From: Coptodactyla brooksi
Lineage: Eukaryota > Arthropoda > Insecta > Coleoptera > Scarabaeidae
Length of the DNA stretch: 32,673 bases
NCBI GenBank assembly: GCA_033557675.1
Contig: JAWQRM010000068.1
Span: forward strand, 1 to 32,673
Direction: 5' to 3'
A program made the position numbers and the translations under genes. The first letter of the stretch is position 1. Every line of letters starts with the position of its first letter. Positions 10,401 to 22,358 of this stretch are shown here, one piece after another. Under the pieces are notes generated by a model. That model was not told the DNA's origin and searched no databases. It saw nothing but the letters and a program-made list of their open reading frames with translations.

Positions 10401-13400
10401 ATTATTTTGATCACTCATGAGGAAGTTCAACTACCAACTATAAGGACTTTGAAAATGGAATTTGTTGAGGCACCTGAAGAAGTATCTTCTTTCTTAGAAA
10501 CACCGAAGGAAACAAATTTAGGTTCTCGCATTGAAGAGGTAGCACAAAATGAAGAAGAGGATGTAATACTTTGTGACATTACAAAAGAACAAAATATGCA
10601 ATATTTAGTAGATGAGGCACAAACGATATTAATGGAAACTACGACAAAAGAAGAGGCCACCGAAAGCATTTATTCACCACAGGAAGGAGCAACGACTGAA
10701 GATGTTACGACAAATAAAGTGGATGAAGTAACTGGTCATTTTGAGAATGCAGAATCTTCATCTATCAGTAAAACAACGGATTCTCTTCAAGAAATGCAAA
10801 GAGATAATGTGCCAATTGCTACTTCGGAAGTGAAAGAAATTGATAATGCAGAGCACTTAAAATCCTTGTTAAACATTACTGTAGAAGCGGCAACTACAGA
10901 AGTAACTGGGGAATATGTTTCGACTACTAAAGATGATATTCCTCAAATAGCGATAGAGGAAAATAAAACTAAAGAAGAAGATATTCATGAGAGGCACTCC
11001 CCGTATACAGTTCTACAAAACGATCAAAATGAAACACTCAACATATTTCCAATTAAAGAAGAAATGTCGAGGACTATTATAAAAGCAATTGAAGAAGTAA
11101 AAGAGACTACAGAAATAATAGAACCGACTAGAGAAGAAGAAACATGTGAAGCAAATGTATTACTTGATAGATTACAAGACGACCAAAATAAAATACAAAT
11201 TGAGAAGGCACATGCAGAAGATGTAAGGATCGAAGGAGAAATATCCTCATCTACAGCTACCGTTGAAGACTTAAGTGTTGAAGAAAAATCTGCAGTAAAG
11301 GAAGATATAAAGGGTGAAATAAGCATAATTCAAGAAACTCTAAGGGACAAAGGAGTAGATATTCTTTCAAAGGTAATTGAAGATAATTCTGAACCACAAT
11401 TTTACACGATAAGTAATACAAGCGAAACATCAGCAACCGAAGAACAAAGAGAAATTATTGACAAAAACGTGGAAACAGCTATAAAAGAAGAAGAGGAAAT
11501 ACTGATGGGAGGTCAGATTACTGTAATTCAACAGGAAATACTGACAGAAGGTGAAATAACCGTAATTCGAGAAACTTCAAACGACAAAATATTAGACAAT
11601 CTTTCAAAGCCATTTGAAGAAAATACTGATCCACAATTGGACACAATAACTAAAACAGGAGAAGTGTCAGCAAGAGAAGCGCTAAGAGGAATTACTGGAG
11701 TAAATGTAGAAGAGACTGCGGAAAAAGGAAAGGAAATATTGACAGCAGGTGAAATAATAAAAATTCAAGAGGAGGTACTCACAGGAGGTGATACAACCGT
11801 AATTGAAGAAAATTCAAACGACAAAATATTAGATAATTTTTCAAAAACAATTGAACAAAGTAGTAATCTGCAATTGAACATAAGTGGTACAGGAGAATTG
11901 TCTGCAACCGAAGGACTAAGAGGGGTCATTGAAAGAAATGTGGAAGAGGCTGCAGAAGGAAGAAAGGAAATACTGACATTAGGCGAAGTAACCACAATTC
12001 AAGAGGAACCACCAACAGGAGATGAAATAGGCGTAATTCAAGACAATTCAAACGGCAAAATATTAGACAATCTTTCAAAGACAACTGAAGAAAGTACTGA
12101 TACACAATTGGACACGATAAATAAAATAGAAGTGTCTGCAACCGAAACGCTAAGAGGAATTATTCAAGAAAATGTAGAAGATGCTGCAAATGAAAGAAAG
12201 GAAATACTGACAATAGGTGACGAAACCAAAGTTCAAGACGAGCTGCTGATAGGAGGTGAAATAACCGTAATTCAAGGTAATTCAGAGGACAAAAAATGTG
12301 ACACTGTTTCGAAGATAAGTGAAGAGAGTATTGTGCCAGAATTGGACACAATAAGCAAAACAGGAGAAGTCTGTACAACCAAAGGACAAAGGGAAATTGT
12401 CGAAGAAAACATTGAGGGCGCAATTAAACAAGAAGAGGAAGTATTGATTCCAGATTCAGAATCACCCAACGAGGAACCAATAAATATTGATGAAACTGAA
12501 TCGAAAGAAATGATGGAAGAAAGTATCCCACAGTTAATAGAAAGTGAACAAAAGATAATTGTGGAAAACCTAGATGTAGAACTCACGAACGAAGATGTTC
12601 AATTCGGACTAGAAGAAGGCAAAACTTCCGAATTACCAAAAGGCCAAGTGACAAAATCAATCCAAAATGAAGAAACAGTCATATGTGAAGAAAGAAGAAT
12701 CTCAAAAACAACAGAAATAACAAAAGATGAACAAGTTTCCGTAGAGTTGCTGAAAGAACGTGATTTAACCCCAGAAGAAAACATGACATCTAAAGAAGAT
12801 AATATGAATAAACTGCAAGAAAGCCTTCCTTTAGAAATTGAGCAAGAAACTGACGCTGAACATGAAAAAATTGTTCCGGATTTTGAAGTAATGGAGACAG
12901 AAATAACAACACAAAGCATTGAAAGCATAAACATAGAACAAAACGATAAAGAAATTGTAGAAATTATAGACATGAAGGATAAAATGCAAGAAGAGGTTTC
13001 CACAAATTTGGAAGTTTTTGATGAAGATAACATTGAATTAGAGCAAGTAATATTTGGTTCTCTTCAGGATCGTTCTAAAGGAAGGTCAATCAAAGAAGAG
13101 GCAAAATGTCTCATAATTCACGAACCTGAAAAGAAAAAAGACAAAAAAACTAAAGGAAAAGCGCAGAAATCCGAAATTACCAAAAAAGATATTTCGGAAT
13201 CGGATCTTTTGGTAACCATAGAAACAAAAATTGACAGTTCGCAAAATGTCATCGACAAAAGTGTACCACAAGCACCGTCAAGGCTTAATTCAGTTGTAGA
13301 TGTGGAAATTCATAATATAGAAGAAGTCATGGACATTTTAGCGACCAAACAAGTGTCTCGCCAAGGAAGAGAACCAGAAGTGGCTTCTCCGACGCCGTCT

Positions 13401-16400
13401 TCGGGTTCCAGTCAGGGAAGGCGCCGGCGCCGAAGAAATAGGAACAAAAAGAAACCAGACACTTCTAAATTACCGGCAGTGCAAAAAGAAAATAGAGAAA
13501 ACGACAGCAAACCAGACAGTCAGGAAGAAGAAGAGCATAGCGTGGACAAAGACAAATGTGTTGAACCACCCACTGACGGAGACAAAGTGAAGAAACATCG
13601 AAAAAGACATAAGAAGAACAAATCTGGAAAGAAGGAAGATGTTCAAAACAAAATAGCTGAAAAAGGCAAAGAAGATATGACTGAAGAGCAAAAAATAACT
13701 GACGAAGGCGGAGTTGAAATGCAAGAAAAACGCGATACAGTATCATCAAGTGATAGAGTGGAACAAGCCCTTCAAAAAGAAACAGACGCGCAAGCAGAAA
13801 CATCGCGGGCAGAAGAATTCACCGTTGTGGAATATGTCCCAAACATGAAAGAAACTGTGAAAATCACCACATCAGAACTTGAACTCCTGTCGGCAGTATC
13901 ATCAAATCAACCCCTCCCAGTAACAAGAAGAGTGCCAGAAAAAGAATGTGGAAGTACACCAGTACTTCAAACTGATATTGCAAAGGTATCTTCAGAATCA
14001 GTTGGTGTTCAAGTGAATTCAGATAGTCTCACTGGCTTGGCATCGGAAACACCAACGTATAACACGCTTAGAATATTCGAATATGAAACTGAATGGCACG
14101 AATATAGTATAGAAAAGAAGATGCATGATAATCTGGAAATTAAGCAAATCATAAAAAGAGAAAATGTAGAAAATCAGGTTCAAAGCGTACAAGAAGTAAA
14201 TGTTGTAAACACTGAAAAACCATGCGTTAAAAATGAAGAAATACATGATCAAAGTGAATTACAAGAAGTGATTCAAATAAAAGCAGAAAAACTAATAAAA
14301 ATAGCACGCAGCAAAACAGAAGAAAGCGACATAAAGTCACCGGAAACGCCATTCATGTACGATGTCTTACAATTCAATATTAATCACAATCAAAACATGA
14401 CTCAAATATTGGAATCAGAAATAGAGAACTTTGCTAAACAATCAAAAGAGGACGTCAGCGTAGGGTCAGATGAACTGAAGCCAGAAAGTGCATCAGAAAT
14501 AGGGATTTCAATAGAAACTGATAACATGGAAGAAATAATTCAGCAGAAAGTAGAGGAATTAACGGCGGATATTTCGTACTTAGAGCAGGAAATACCTAAC
14601 TACTGCATAGGTGACTTTGAAAAAGCAGAAAGTAAATATCAAGAAATTTTGGAAAAACTTCGTAATGCACAAGAACAGTTACAAAGTGCGAAATCCCCAG
14701 AGGTGGTTGAAACAGTACAATCTATTTCAGTTGATAATAGTTGTCTTAATGAAGAAGATTATGCCAACATCACAAAAGAATCTTCAATCGCAAAGCAGTC
14801 TGCGATAACAAAAGATTCTAATGTTCACCAAATAAGTACGACTTTTATTAAACACGAATTGATTCCGTACAATGTGAGTGAGTTGTTCGATGCTGAAAGA
14901 GTTTGGCATGAATACCAACAACAGAAACGCGAAAAGGAACTCTGGCAAAAGGAAGAAACATGTGAACTTCAGAATGTTGGAGAAGGAGATAATACAAAAG
15001 TGAAAACAGTCGAAAAGGTAGACGTTTGTTCAGAACCGCCTGAAGATAGTTGCAAGTGTAGAGAAAAGGAACTACTGTCAATGTCAACCAAACTCGAATT
15101 GAAAAAACCAGAATTAGTGCAAAAACCTGTCGCGTACGAAACTGTTGTGTATAATATGAATGAAATTTGTCGTGCAGAAACTAAGTGGCAAGAGAAACTG
15201 GAAGAAGAAAGAAGAAAGGCGGAGGAGGAAGAAATTTTACGGAAAATGACAGGTGAAGGAAACGTTTCAGAAGACATAGAAGTAGCTGTAGAAGCAGATT
15301 CTTTGATAACAGAAGATGAAGGATCTTCATCTGTACAATCATGTGATCCAATCCGAATCGAAGGAACCAAAACACTAACTGAAGAAGCTACTGAATTACA
15401 AGATTCAATCATACCTGACTCAGGCATTGTATCATTCGATAAGAACTACAAACCAGAAACAGAAAGTTTGCCATCTTTAGAAACAGACAGCACAGATGTT
15501 AATTCACCTTCAAGGAAAACATCTGAATTTGAAAAAATCTTGAAAACTGCAACGGAATTTGTCCCCAAAAAAGAATTTAAGCTTAATCCAAATGCCGAGG
15601 TCTTTATACCAGATTCAAGTCAATTCTCCCCATCTTCACATTTTGGTAATATGTATTTCTGCCAACCAGACGCTTACCATCATTATAAACAACCATTCAG
15701 TAACTCAGCAGTTCAGTATGACACAAACTTTGAAGTGTCATCAACAGAACATCAGTCAGGTTTATGGGTATCTGATATTTTACCTGATGGACCTAAGATT
15801 GAAAATATTCCAGAAGAAGTTGAAGAAGAGCAGAAACAGAAAGAAGACGTTACACAAATTGTTACAGCAGAAACTGATGAAACAAGGGCCCAAGAGAAAA
15901 TAGCGACAGAAATTGCTGAGAGCGTAATTGAAACTAAAGAGGAAGAAGTGACTGGGGAAATTAAAAGAGACGAACTTCATCCTGATGATAGTGGTGATCT
16001 GAAGAAATCGAAGCGATCAAAAAGAAAGAAATCAAAATCTCCTATGGTGGAAAGAAAGGATGAATTCCAAGTAAGTGAGAAGACAAAAGAAGACATTGTT
16101 GCATCTTCCATAACACCAAATGTTTGGATTACCATGAAGAATGATGGAAAAACTTACGCTGAAGTTGTTGCAAATAATTCTGGAAAGGTTGAAAGGGAAC
16201 CATCACTTACAGGAGAAGATAGAGATGATTCAATTCAAATCGAAGACGCCATAGATAAAGAAGTTCTACAAGTAAAGCAACCCACCATTGATGTTTTTGA
16301 AGAAATCCAAACTGAAACCTCAATTACAGATGAAGATAGAACTATTTCAGAAAGCACCCAACAGACAATTACTACACCACGAAAATCCAGATCAAGATCA

Positions 16401-19400
16401 AGATCAAAGAAACATTCACCTGTCATAACTGATGATGAGAAATTGACTGATACAACTCTAACTTTAACCGAAACGGAAATAACAATGCCAACCGAGCATC
16501 CAAGATCTGACCTTGAATTTGAAGAATTCATCACAAAATCAGAAATTTCGGAAAGTTCCGAATCTTCACCGACTCACACGACTTACGCAGAAGTTACGAG
16601 AACAATATTTCCAAAACAACCTGAAAACCCTATTGCGAAAGACCCAAAAGATATTCAACCTAATCAGCCACATCTACAACAAGTTAGTGTTGATGAAGTG
16701 GGTGAACTCAAAATGGAAACTGGTCCAATTGATTCCGAAGGGTTCCTATGTGTACTATCAAGAAAAGATCGAAGAAGCCGATCAAGATCAAAAACGCGCG
16801 AAGACAAATCAGATGGCAACAAAGAAGAAAGTACGAAGAAAGAAGAAAACGAGTTGGACAAAAAAGGTAAAAAGGCAATGGACAAATCTAGTCACAAAGT
16901 AATGCCAGATCAGCGTGGTAAAGATGAAATTGAAATTGAAGATGTGAATATCGAAGAGATATCAAACAATGAAACAATGAGAAGTGTGAAGGTTGCTAAT
17001 GAAACCTCCCAAACTACTATTGAGATTGCAGCATCCCAAACTGGAGAAAAGAGTGAAATAGAAACAACACAATTCAAACATCAACGAGAAGATCTGCAAG
17101 AAATGAAGGAACTTGTAGTAGAATCAAAATCAGAAAACATCCAAAAGGAAAACCTACGTGTACATGAAGGAACAGCAGAAGAAAATGTACCTGCTTCTTC
17201 TTGCATAAGACAAGAACTACACAAGACTGAGAATAAAAAGAAGTCCCAATCAAAACATGCTAAATCTAAAGAATTAAAAGTGGAACCTTCAATTCTTTCA
17301 TTTAGCAACGAAGAAACTGAACCATTAGACAACATATCAAGCATTATTCCTGGTCATAAAACATCTGAAGAGATTATCAGTAAATTAGTTCAAGATGTCA
17401 CTAGTCGAAATGAAGAAATCGCAATTAAAAATGAGGAAGAAATTCACGGAAGTCAAGCAATAGACATGCCTGAAGAAGAGAAAAAGAGCAAGAAACGTAA
17501 GGCGTCAAAATCAAAAAGACATAAAAGTAAAGAATTGCCTGTAGAACATGAAGAACATCATGAAAAATTAGTCCTTAAGGAAGAAGTGAAAGAGGATCAC
17601 TCAACAACTGATGATGATAATAAATTTGAATCCATTGAGATTACATCTGATAATCAGATTTCGCGCAAAAAAGACAACAAACCAAGAAAAGTGGATGTGA
17701 AAGAAGAGAATGAAGGAAAAGTTGACCATTCCAAGAAAGCATTATCAGAAGTAATGATGCTAGATATTGAAATTGCAAAAAAGAAAATACTTTTAATTGA
17801 TGAACAAAATAGTGAAAAACTAATAGATGAACCTGAAAAACAGGAAAGTGTAGGACAAGAACATTTATCTGAAACCAATATTGAAGATCCGGTAGAGTCT
17901 TCAAAGAAAGAACAAAGTAAACCCAAGAAATCAAAAAGAGATAAAAGCAAACACAAAGATCAGCAAAAAATTATAGTGGTTACCGAAACCGTACCAAAGT
18001 CAGACGAAAGTGGTGTAACTATAGCTCAACAAAGTTCTTTTCCGACTAGTAGAACCTGGGCGAGTATTGTTGGATCTAAATCTACAGAACAGCCTGCAAT
18101 AGTGAAAGTAGAAGAACAGCAAATTTCAAAAACAGACGAAATGGAAATATTGGGTTACGAAGACAACCAAATGGAAGAAAATGAGAAATTGGAGGAACTA
18201 AAAGGTGGAGAAGTCTTAAAGGATGAAAATGTAATACAAAAAGAGGGGAGTGAAATTCAGAATGAAGAAAGTAAGAGTTCAGCAGAAATTGGAGCAGAAA
18301 AAGGGGGGCAAATTGAAGTAGCAAGGGCAACCGAGATAGTAACAGAGGAAATTGCAAAAGAAGAACTCCGAGATGAAGAAGAATCATCTAAATCAGAAGA
18401 TACGCTAAACAGAGAGAAATCTAAATCAGTTGAATCTCATTCAGGAGAATTAAGTAAGTCGCATAAAAAAGAAAAGAAAAAAATATCAGAAAAACCAAGT
18501 GGCATTTATAATATAATATCATCAGTGAAAAACGCATTGAGTTCAAAACAAAATATTGAAGAAACTTCTGTACCTGAAGAAACAAAAAAGGACAGAAAGA
18601 AGCGGAAAGAAAAGTCAAAACCTAAAGAGGACGCAACAAAAGCTAAGACTTCGAAAGCGGAAATAGTAACCACAACAACCATAGAAATCATTAAATCAGA
18701 AAATATACAAGAAGGTGACATAAAATCTGATAGTAACATTGTAAATGCAGTTGACACAACAATGTTTATACAAGCTGAAAAGTTGCATGCTTTGCCAGAA
18801 ATGAAATCTAAGTCGCCTAAAGAAAACAAGGAGGGTTTCTTTGGTGGTTTCATCTCAAGAATGAGGCATGATGAGAAGAAGAAATCAAAGAAGGAAAAAC
18901 GGGAAAGTAAGTTAGAAGCTGGAGATTCTTTAGAACCAATTTTGCCAGAAGTCACAGCCGAATATCCACCCCAGTCAATTCCAAGTGTAGAAACAACCGC
19001 CATTACCGAAGCTAAGATGCATAAGAAAACGAAGAAATTAAAATTAACTTCAGAATCTGATCAATCAGATGGGGAAGATCACAAAAAATCTGGTGTACTG
19101 GTATCTATTGTTTCCAAAGTTTCTGACGTTCTAACTAGTAAATCGAAGAAGAAGAAGAAAAAGGGAAAAGACGTCAATAAAGAGGAAGAATATGTTGGCA
19201 TTGAACAGTGTGCTACTGGGAGTAATAACGAGAATGCGAAAGAAATCAAGAAAGATTTGGAAATTTTATATTGTACAAATGAGGAAGAGGCTGATCCGAC
19301 AATCAGTATAGTATCTAATCAAGAAGAAAATGACCTAACCATGGTTATGAGCGCGAACATTATGACTGATCAAGCTTCTGATAAGATCGACGAAGAAATG

Positions 19401-20084
19401 ATAGATGCCATACCAGATTTGGACATTGATATCTCTGTTACACCACCGGAAGTTGAAATTGTCAACTTACGGTGGCAGATCATGATTGAGGATCAAACCG
19501 AACAAAATCGTAATATTCCAACTGAAGAAATTGAAGAAGCGTTTCGGGAAGACTTAGCTTTAGATGGTCCATTTTGGTTGAATAGGCCGCGATATGAAGA
19601 AGCCGAGGAATTGTGGATGATTTACATGCAGAGCTCTTACGACACCCCCATTATTGCCGAAGAAGTGAAGAGAAAAGATGACACCCCGGATAAAGACGGC
19701 GATGGGGACTCGGGACATTCTAGTGGTCCAGATTCACCCTCTGCCGAAAAGAAGAACTTCGGAGGTGACCAGTTTGGTACCTCTTATGCTAGCGCTGATT
19801 TACCGGGTGGGATCTGCAGATGGAACGATCAGAGTACTTACTTATCTTCAGAGCCCATTGTAGTTAAGGAAGAGATAACCCAAGATAATTTAATTTTTGA
19901 CTTAAACAATGACGTAACAGAACAGCAACTAGAACACGTAAATTTGATAGACTTTCAAGTAGACAAGACTGACGCTATACCTACCCAAAACATTTCCATA
20001 GGGCCCAAAATGCAGCATTCGTCGAGTACAGGTGCCGTTGGAACTGAAGGACTAGCAAACAGCGATAACGATGAAGTCACGAAG
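4435..20084 (+). CDS. Msp300: Giant Msp300 exon encoding a ~5,217-residue disordered Lys/Glu-rich segment (interrupted by a 1-base deletion)
   Basis: The exon starts after TGATCAG (phase 0) with TLVAQKEAFRRR, a last helix, then becomes low-complexity and rich in Lys, Glu, Ser, Thr, Gln and Ile. It ends ...DEVTK before a GTGATA donor (phase 0). It is open in one frame to 8820 and in the -1 frame from there to the donor. Adding one base makes 15,651 nt, exactly 5,217 codons. Content in order: three [ST]YA-x-[IV] motifs and a Gln/His-rich stretch (about 5040-5530), poly-Lys patches, a repeat array (7489-9640), a 78-residue tandem array (11280-12440), Arg/Ser-rich patches (13414-13455, 16381-16410, 16771-16800) and three more YA/WA motifs. 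Long fly Msp300 isoforms also carry a huge repetitive region, which supports the call. Being phase 0 at both ends, the exon can be skipped cleanly. Confidence 0.82.
7489..9640 (+). repeat. Degenerate coding tandem repeat A (~60-85 residues per unit)
   Basis: Units share the order EEH[VI]S-x-x-KQE, then [FL]EET-x-TKET, then a [VI]LPKxIEE[RK]xEVL segment, then KEFSEQxEES and an ENV-x-x-F-x-E-x-IQ tail. Unit starts are visible near 7489, 7729, 7984, 8215, 8452, 8632, 8843 and 9442. Spacing is about 180-255 bases for most units, with a longer gap before the last. Copies are diverged, with internal deletions, indicating old duplications within the exon. Confidence 0.8.
8817..8822 (+). other. Single-base deletion (frameshift) within the giant exon
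   Basis: The upstream frame reads LQEPE to 8820 and would stop at TAG 8857-8859. The downstream frame is open from 8820 and reads SHIEERFEKGHSLVAKQED. The peptide across the join aligns without gap to sister repeat units such as QETKDCITEG...HVSYAKQED and EKAKDHIKERIEEEHIS. One base is therefore missing, most simply an A in the run at 8819-8820. There are no splice signals that would make this an intron. Confidence 0.85.
11280..12440 (+). repeat. Coding tandem repeat B (~78 residues, about five units)
   Basis: Units share a NDKILDNLSK core, an LDTI-x-KTGEVSATE-x-LRGII segment, then V-E-x-A-x-E-x-KEILT and GGEITVIQ. The core recurs at about 11338, 11576, 11813, 12047 and 12281, a period of 234-238 bases (78-79 codons). 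Copies are closer to each other than those of array A, suggesting a more recent expansion. No known fold was recognised. Confidence 0.85.
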
Positions 20085-20147
20085 GTGATATTTGTGTGTA
20101 TGTGGAAGTCCTTGCATGATCTGACTGTCTGACTTTCCCATAATAAA
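20085..20147 (+). other. Possible read-through 3' end of the giant exon with poly(A) signal
   Basis: If the GTGATA donor is not used, the frame continues for 15 codons (VIFVCMWKSLHDLTV) to TGA at 20130-20132, and an AATAAA follows only 10 bases later (20142-20147). This would be a composite terminal exon giving a second C-terminally truncated isoform. It is inferred from signal arrangement only. Confidence 0.4.
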
Positions 20148-21002
20148 GTTCTAATTCCCTCTAACCGTACTCTTAATGTTTTCATTTGTGTTCCATATTT
20201 TTTTGTTGTGCTCTGTTTTGTACTTTGACAGTTTTTTCAACTGTAAGATTACGCGATTTATAAATAAAATAACATTGTAGATTTTGCAGAACAGACATTG
20301 TAATTTCTTTCTGTTCAGAATTATATTTTATTAACATTATATACGTTTTTAACATAAGAGAGTTCCTTACAGTTGGAAAAAATGTTGCACTAATTATTCA
20401 CCACTCTAACACCTCTTCATTAAATTTTTACACGTTCATGTTTTCAAATAGCAATTGCTCAAATTAGTGTGGGAGCAAAATTCACTTCCTATCATAGTAC
20501 TACTGCTTCTAAGTATGTGCGTGTATATATTAGTGATTTAGAATACATATACATCAGGTTATAAACTAAGTATTGTCCTATTTTTTCAATGTTGTACTGT
20601 TTTAATAAATTAGAATAGAATTTTTTTGCACTCTTACAAGCGGATTCTTGTAAAAAGTTTCTCCAGAATCTGTTATATTCTCAAGAAAACCAATCTGTAA
20701 ATGTTCATATACAATCTTATAATCAAAAAGACATTGAAGTTGTCTTATGACTGGTGGGAAGAACTTGTAAAATCACAGGAGATTTTGCAATTGCTTCACA
20801 TCAGGATTTGACGCATACTTCTCTTAAAAGAAACTTTATTTGCAACACTTTCAACACAACACAAGAGGTACTTTCACTACATTATACGAGTCATACGAAT
20901 GCGATAGATGTATTAAAATATCTCTCAATCTATGATATTCGTCCCTAAGTTAGATGCTACACATATTACTTATTTACTAGTATAAAAATATATAAAGATC
21001 AA
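20148..21002 (+). other. Msp300 intron, no gene seen
   Basis: AT-rich intronic sequence with scattered AATAAA and TTTATT hexamers. A 64-codon open frame at 20754-20948 resembles no family and is probably chance or old transposon sequence just upstream of the Penelope-like fragment. Confidence 0.6.
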
Positions 21003-21168
21003 ACAAATCAAGTTCATAAAATCAATTGTTTAAACTGCGACAAATGTTATATAGCTCCAACCTGTAGATCAGTTAAAATAAAATTTAAAGAACATTTATC
21101 TCACCTTAATTATACCGCTCTCGACAAATCCAGCGTGGCTTTTCAAACAGCTACTCTAAACCATAATA
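21003..21168 (+). mobile_element. Penelope-like retroelement fragment, GIY-YIG endonuclease region
   Basis: The + strand reads QVHKINCLNCDKCYIAPTCR and continues SVKIKFKEHLSHL. This matches the GIY-YIG nuclease module at the C terminus of Penelope-like elements, with both blocks altered (QVH for G[IV]Y, YIA for YIG) but kept 13 codons apart. The paired cysteines and the KFKEHL helix are typical. It is a decayed fragment and no reverse transcriptase domain was found upstream. The mariner copy at 21169 interrupts it, and the rest may resume at about 21991. Confidence 0.7.
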
Positions 21169-21988
21169 TTAGGTTGTTCGGACAGTAATTTCGTTTTTTG
21201 TGAAAATGAAAGGCACTTTTCTATAGAGTAGAAACATTTTATGTAATTACTTATTCGCTATTTTAGTCCTTTTGCCATCTTTCTGGCAATAGAATGATTC
21301 CACGTTCATAAAACTTTTGATCCTTGCTGGCAAGAATCTGATCTAAGTCATTTTTGACAGCTTCATTTGAAGTAAAGATTTTACCGTCCAAAAATGTTGT
21401 AGAGACCAAAACAAGTAATAATCGAAAGGTGCCAGATCTGGAGAATACGATAGGTATGGTAGTGCATTCCATCCAAGCTGTAAAAGCCTTTGGCGAGTTA
21501 CCAAACTGGTATGCAGTATTGGGTCATCTTGGTGGAACAGTATGCTTTTTCTATTGATCAATTCTGGCCTTTTCTGTTTGAGTGAATCATACAATTTGTC
21601 CAATTGATGACAGTACACTTTACAATTGATCGTGGTATTTTTTGGAAACTTTTGCAAAAAATTTTACACACAAGTTTTGACACTGGCATTCTATCAATAC
21701 ATCTCCATATACGTCACATAATTTTTTTCTCGCCTGAACGGCATTTCTACCTTTTTTTAATAAAAAAGCAAAATGTGCCGAAAATGGTGCTTTTGATCCT
21801 CCATGTTTCATAAGACACAAAAAAAAACAATTGCACAGAACCGAACAAAATATTTTCGTACATAAACTTTGTAACGTCAGCTCTCAGAATATATAATGAA
21901 TATATGGTTTAGAATGAAGTTGGCTGGTTAAAATAAAACTAACGCCTCTCATGCGAAAAAGAACGAAATTACTTTCGGAATAAATCAA
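21169..21988 (-). mobile_element. Mariner transposon, internally deleted, with both ends and TA duplications
   Basis: Terminal inverted repeats face each other: TTAGGTTGTTCGGACAGTAA at the left, and the complement of ...TTACTTTCGGAATAAATCAA at the right. TA lies on both sides (21167-21168 and 21989-21990). On the - strand, peptides such as HQDDPILHT, YSPDLAPFDYYLF and KDQKFYERGI...PERWQK are hallmarks of the D34D mariner transposase C-terminal half. About 820 bp remains of an element usually near 1.3 kb; the N-terminal half is absent and the remainder is frameshifted. It is not autonomous. Confidence 0.9.
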
Positions 21989-22161
21989 TATTATGCGTTT
22001 GAAACAGATACCTTTCATTTATATTTTATTTAAAGTAAGTAAATAAAAAAGTTTTAAAAGTCTTAACCAAATGTATTCTATACTTTGGCATTCTTACTAA
22101 ACTACGAAAAGTAAATCACAAAATAACTATAATAAACTAATTCCTACCATTAAAAGTAGAA

Positions 22162-22214
22162 GATGTACATCCTACATGGTTTCTCTTACCTCCGCCCCTG
22201 GTTTAAATATAAAA
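22162..22214 (+). repeat. Short interspersed repeat R1, copy 1
   Basis: The pattern AGATGTACAT...CTACATGGTTTCTCTTACC...GGTTTAAATATAAAAAAA recurs at 29538 and 30072. It is probably the end of an undescribed non-autonomous element; its class was not recognised. Confidence 0.55.
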
Positions 22215-22257
22215 AAACAATTGTAAAAAAATACTTTTATTCTTATTCTTATATTCC

Positions 22258-22356
22258 ATATATAATGCATATATGGCTTAGAATGAAGTTGGCTAGTTAT
22301 AATACAACTAACGCCTCTGCTGCGAAAGAAACGAAATTACTTTCCAAACAACCCAA
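22258..22356 (-). mobile_element. Mariner end fragment (solo terminal piece)
   Basis: About 100 bases match the right end of the mariner at 21169-21988, including the shared TTAGAATGAAGTTGGCT and CTAACGCCTCT stretches and a terminal repeat ending ...CCAAACAACCCAA followed by TA (22357-22358). The remainder of the element is missing. Confidence 0.75.
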
Positions 22357-22358
22357 TA

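Noticed and set aside
8226..19003. Many long minus-strand open frames (up to about 165 codons) opposite the giant exon
   Set aside because: They are Ser/Phe/Leu-rich mirror images of Glu/Lys/Thr codons in a purine-rich coding strand and have no start context or family resemblance.
20754..20948. 64-codon open frame upstream of the Penelope fragment
   Set aside because: No recognisable domain; length is within chance expectation.
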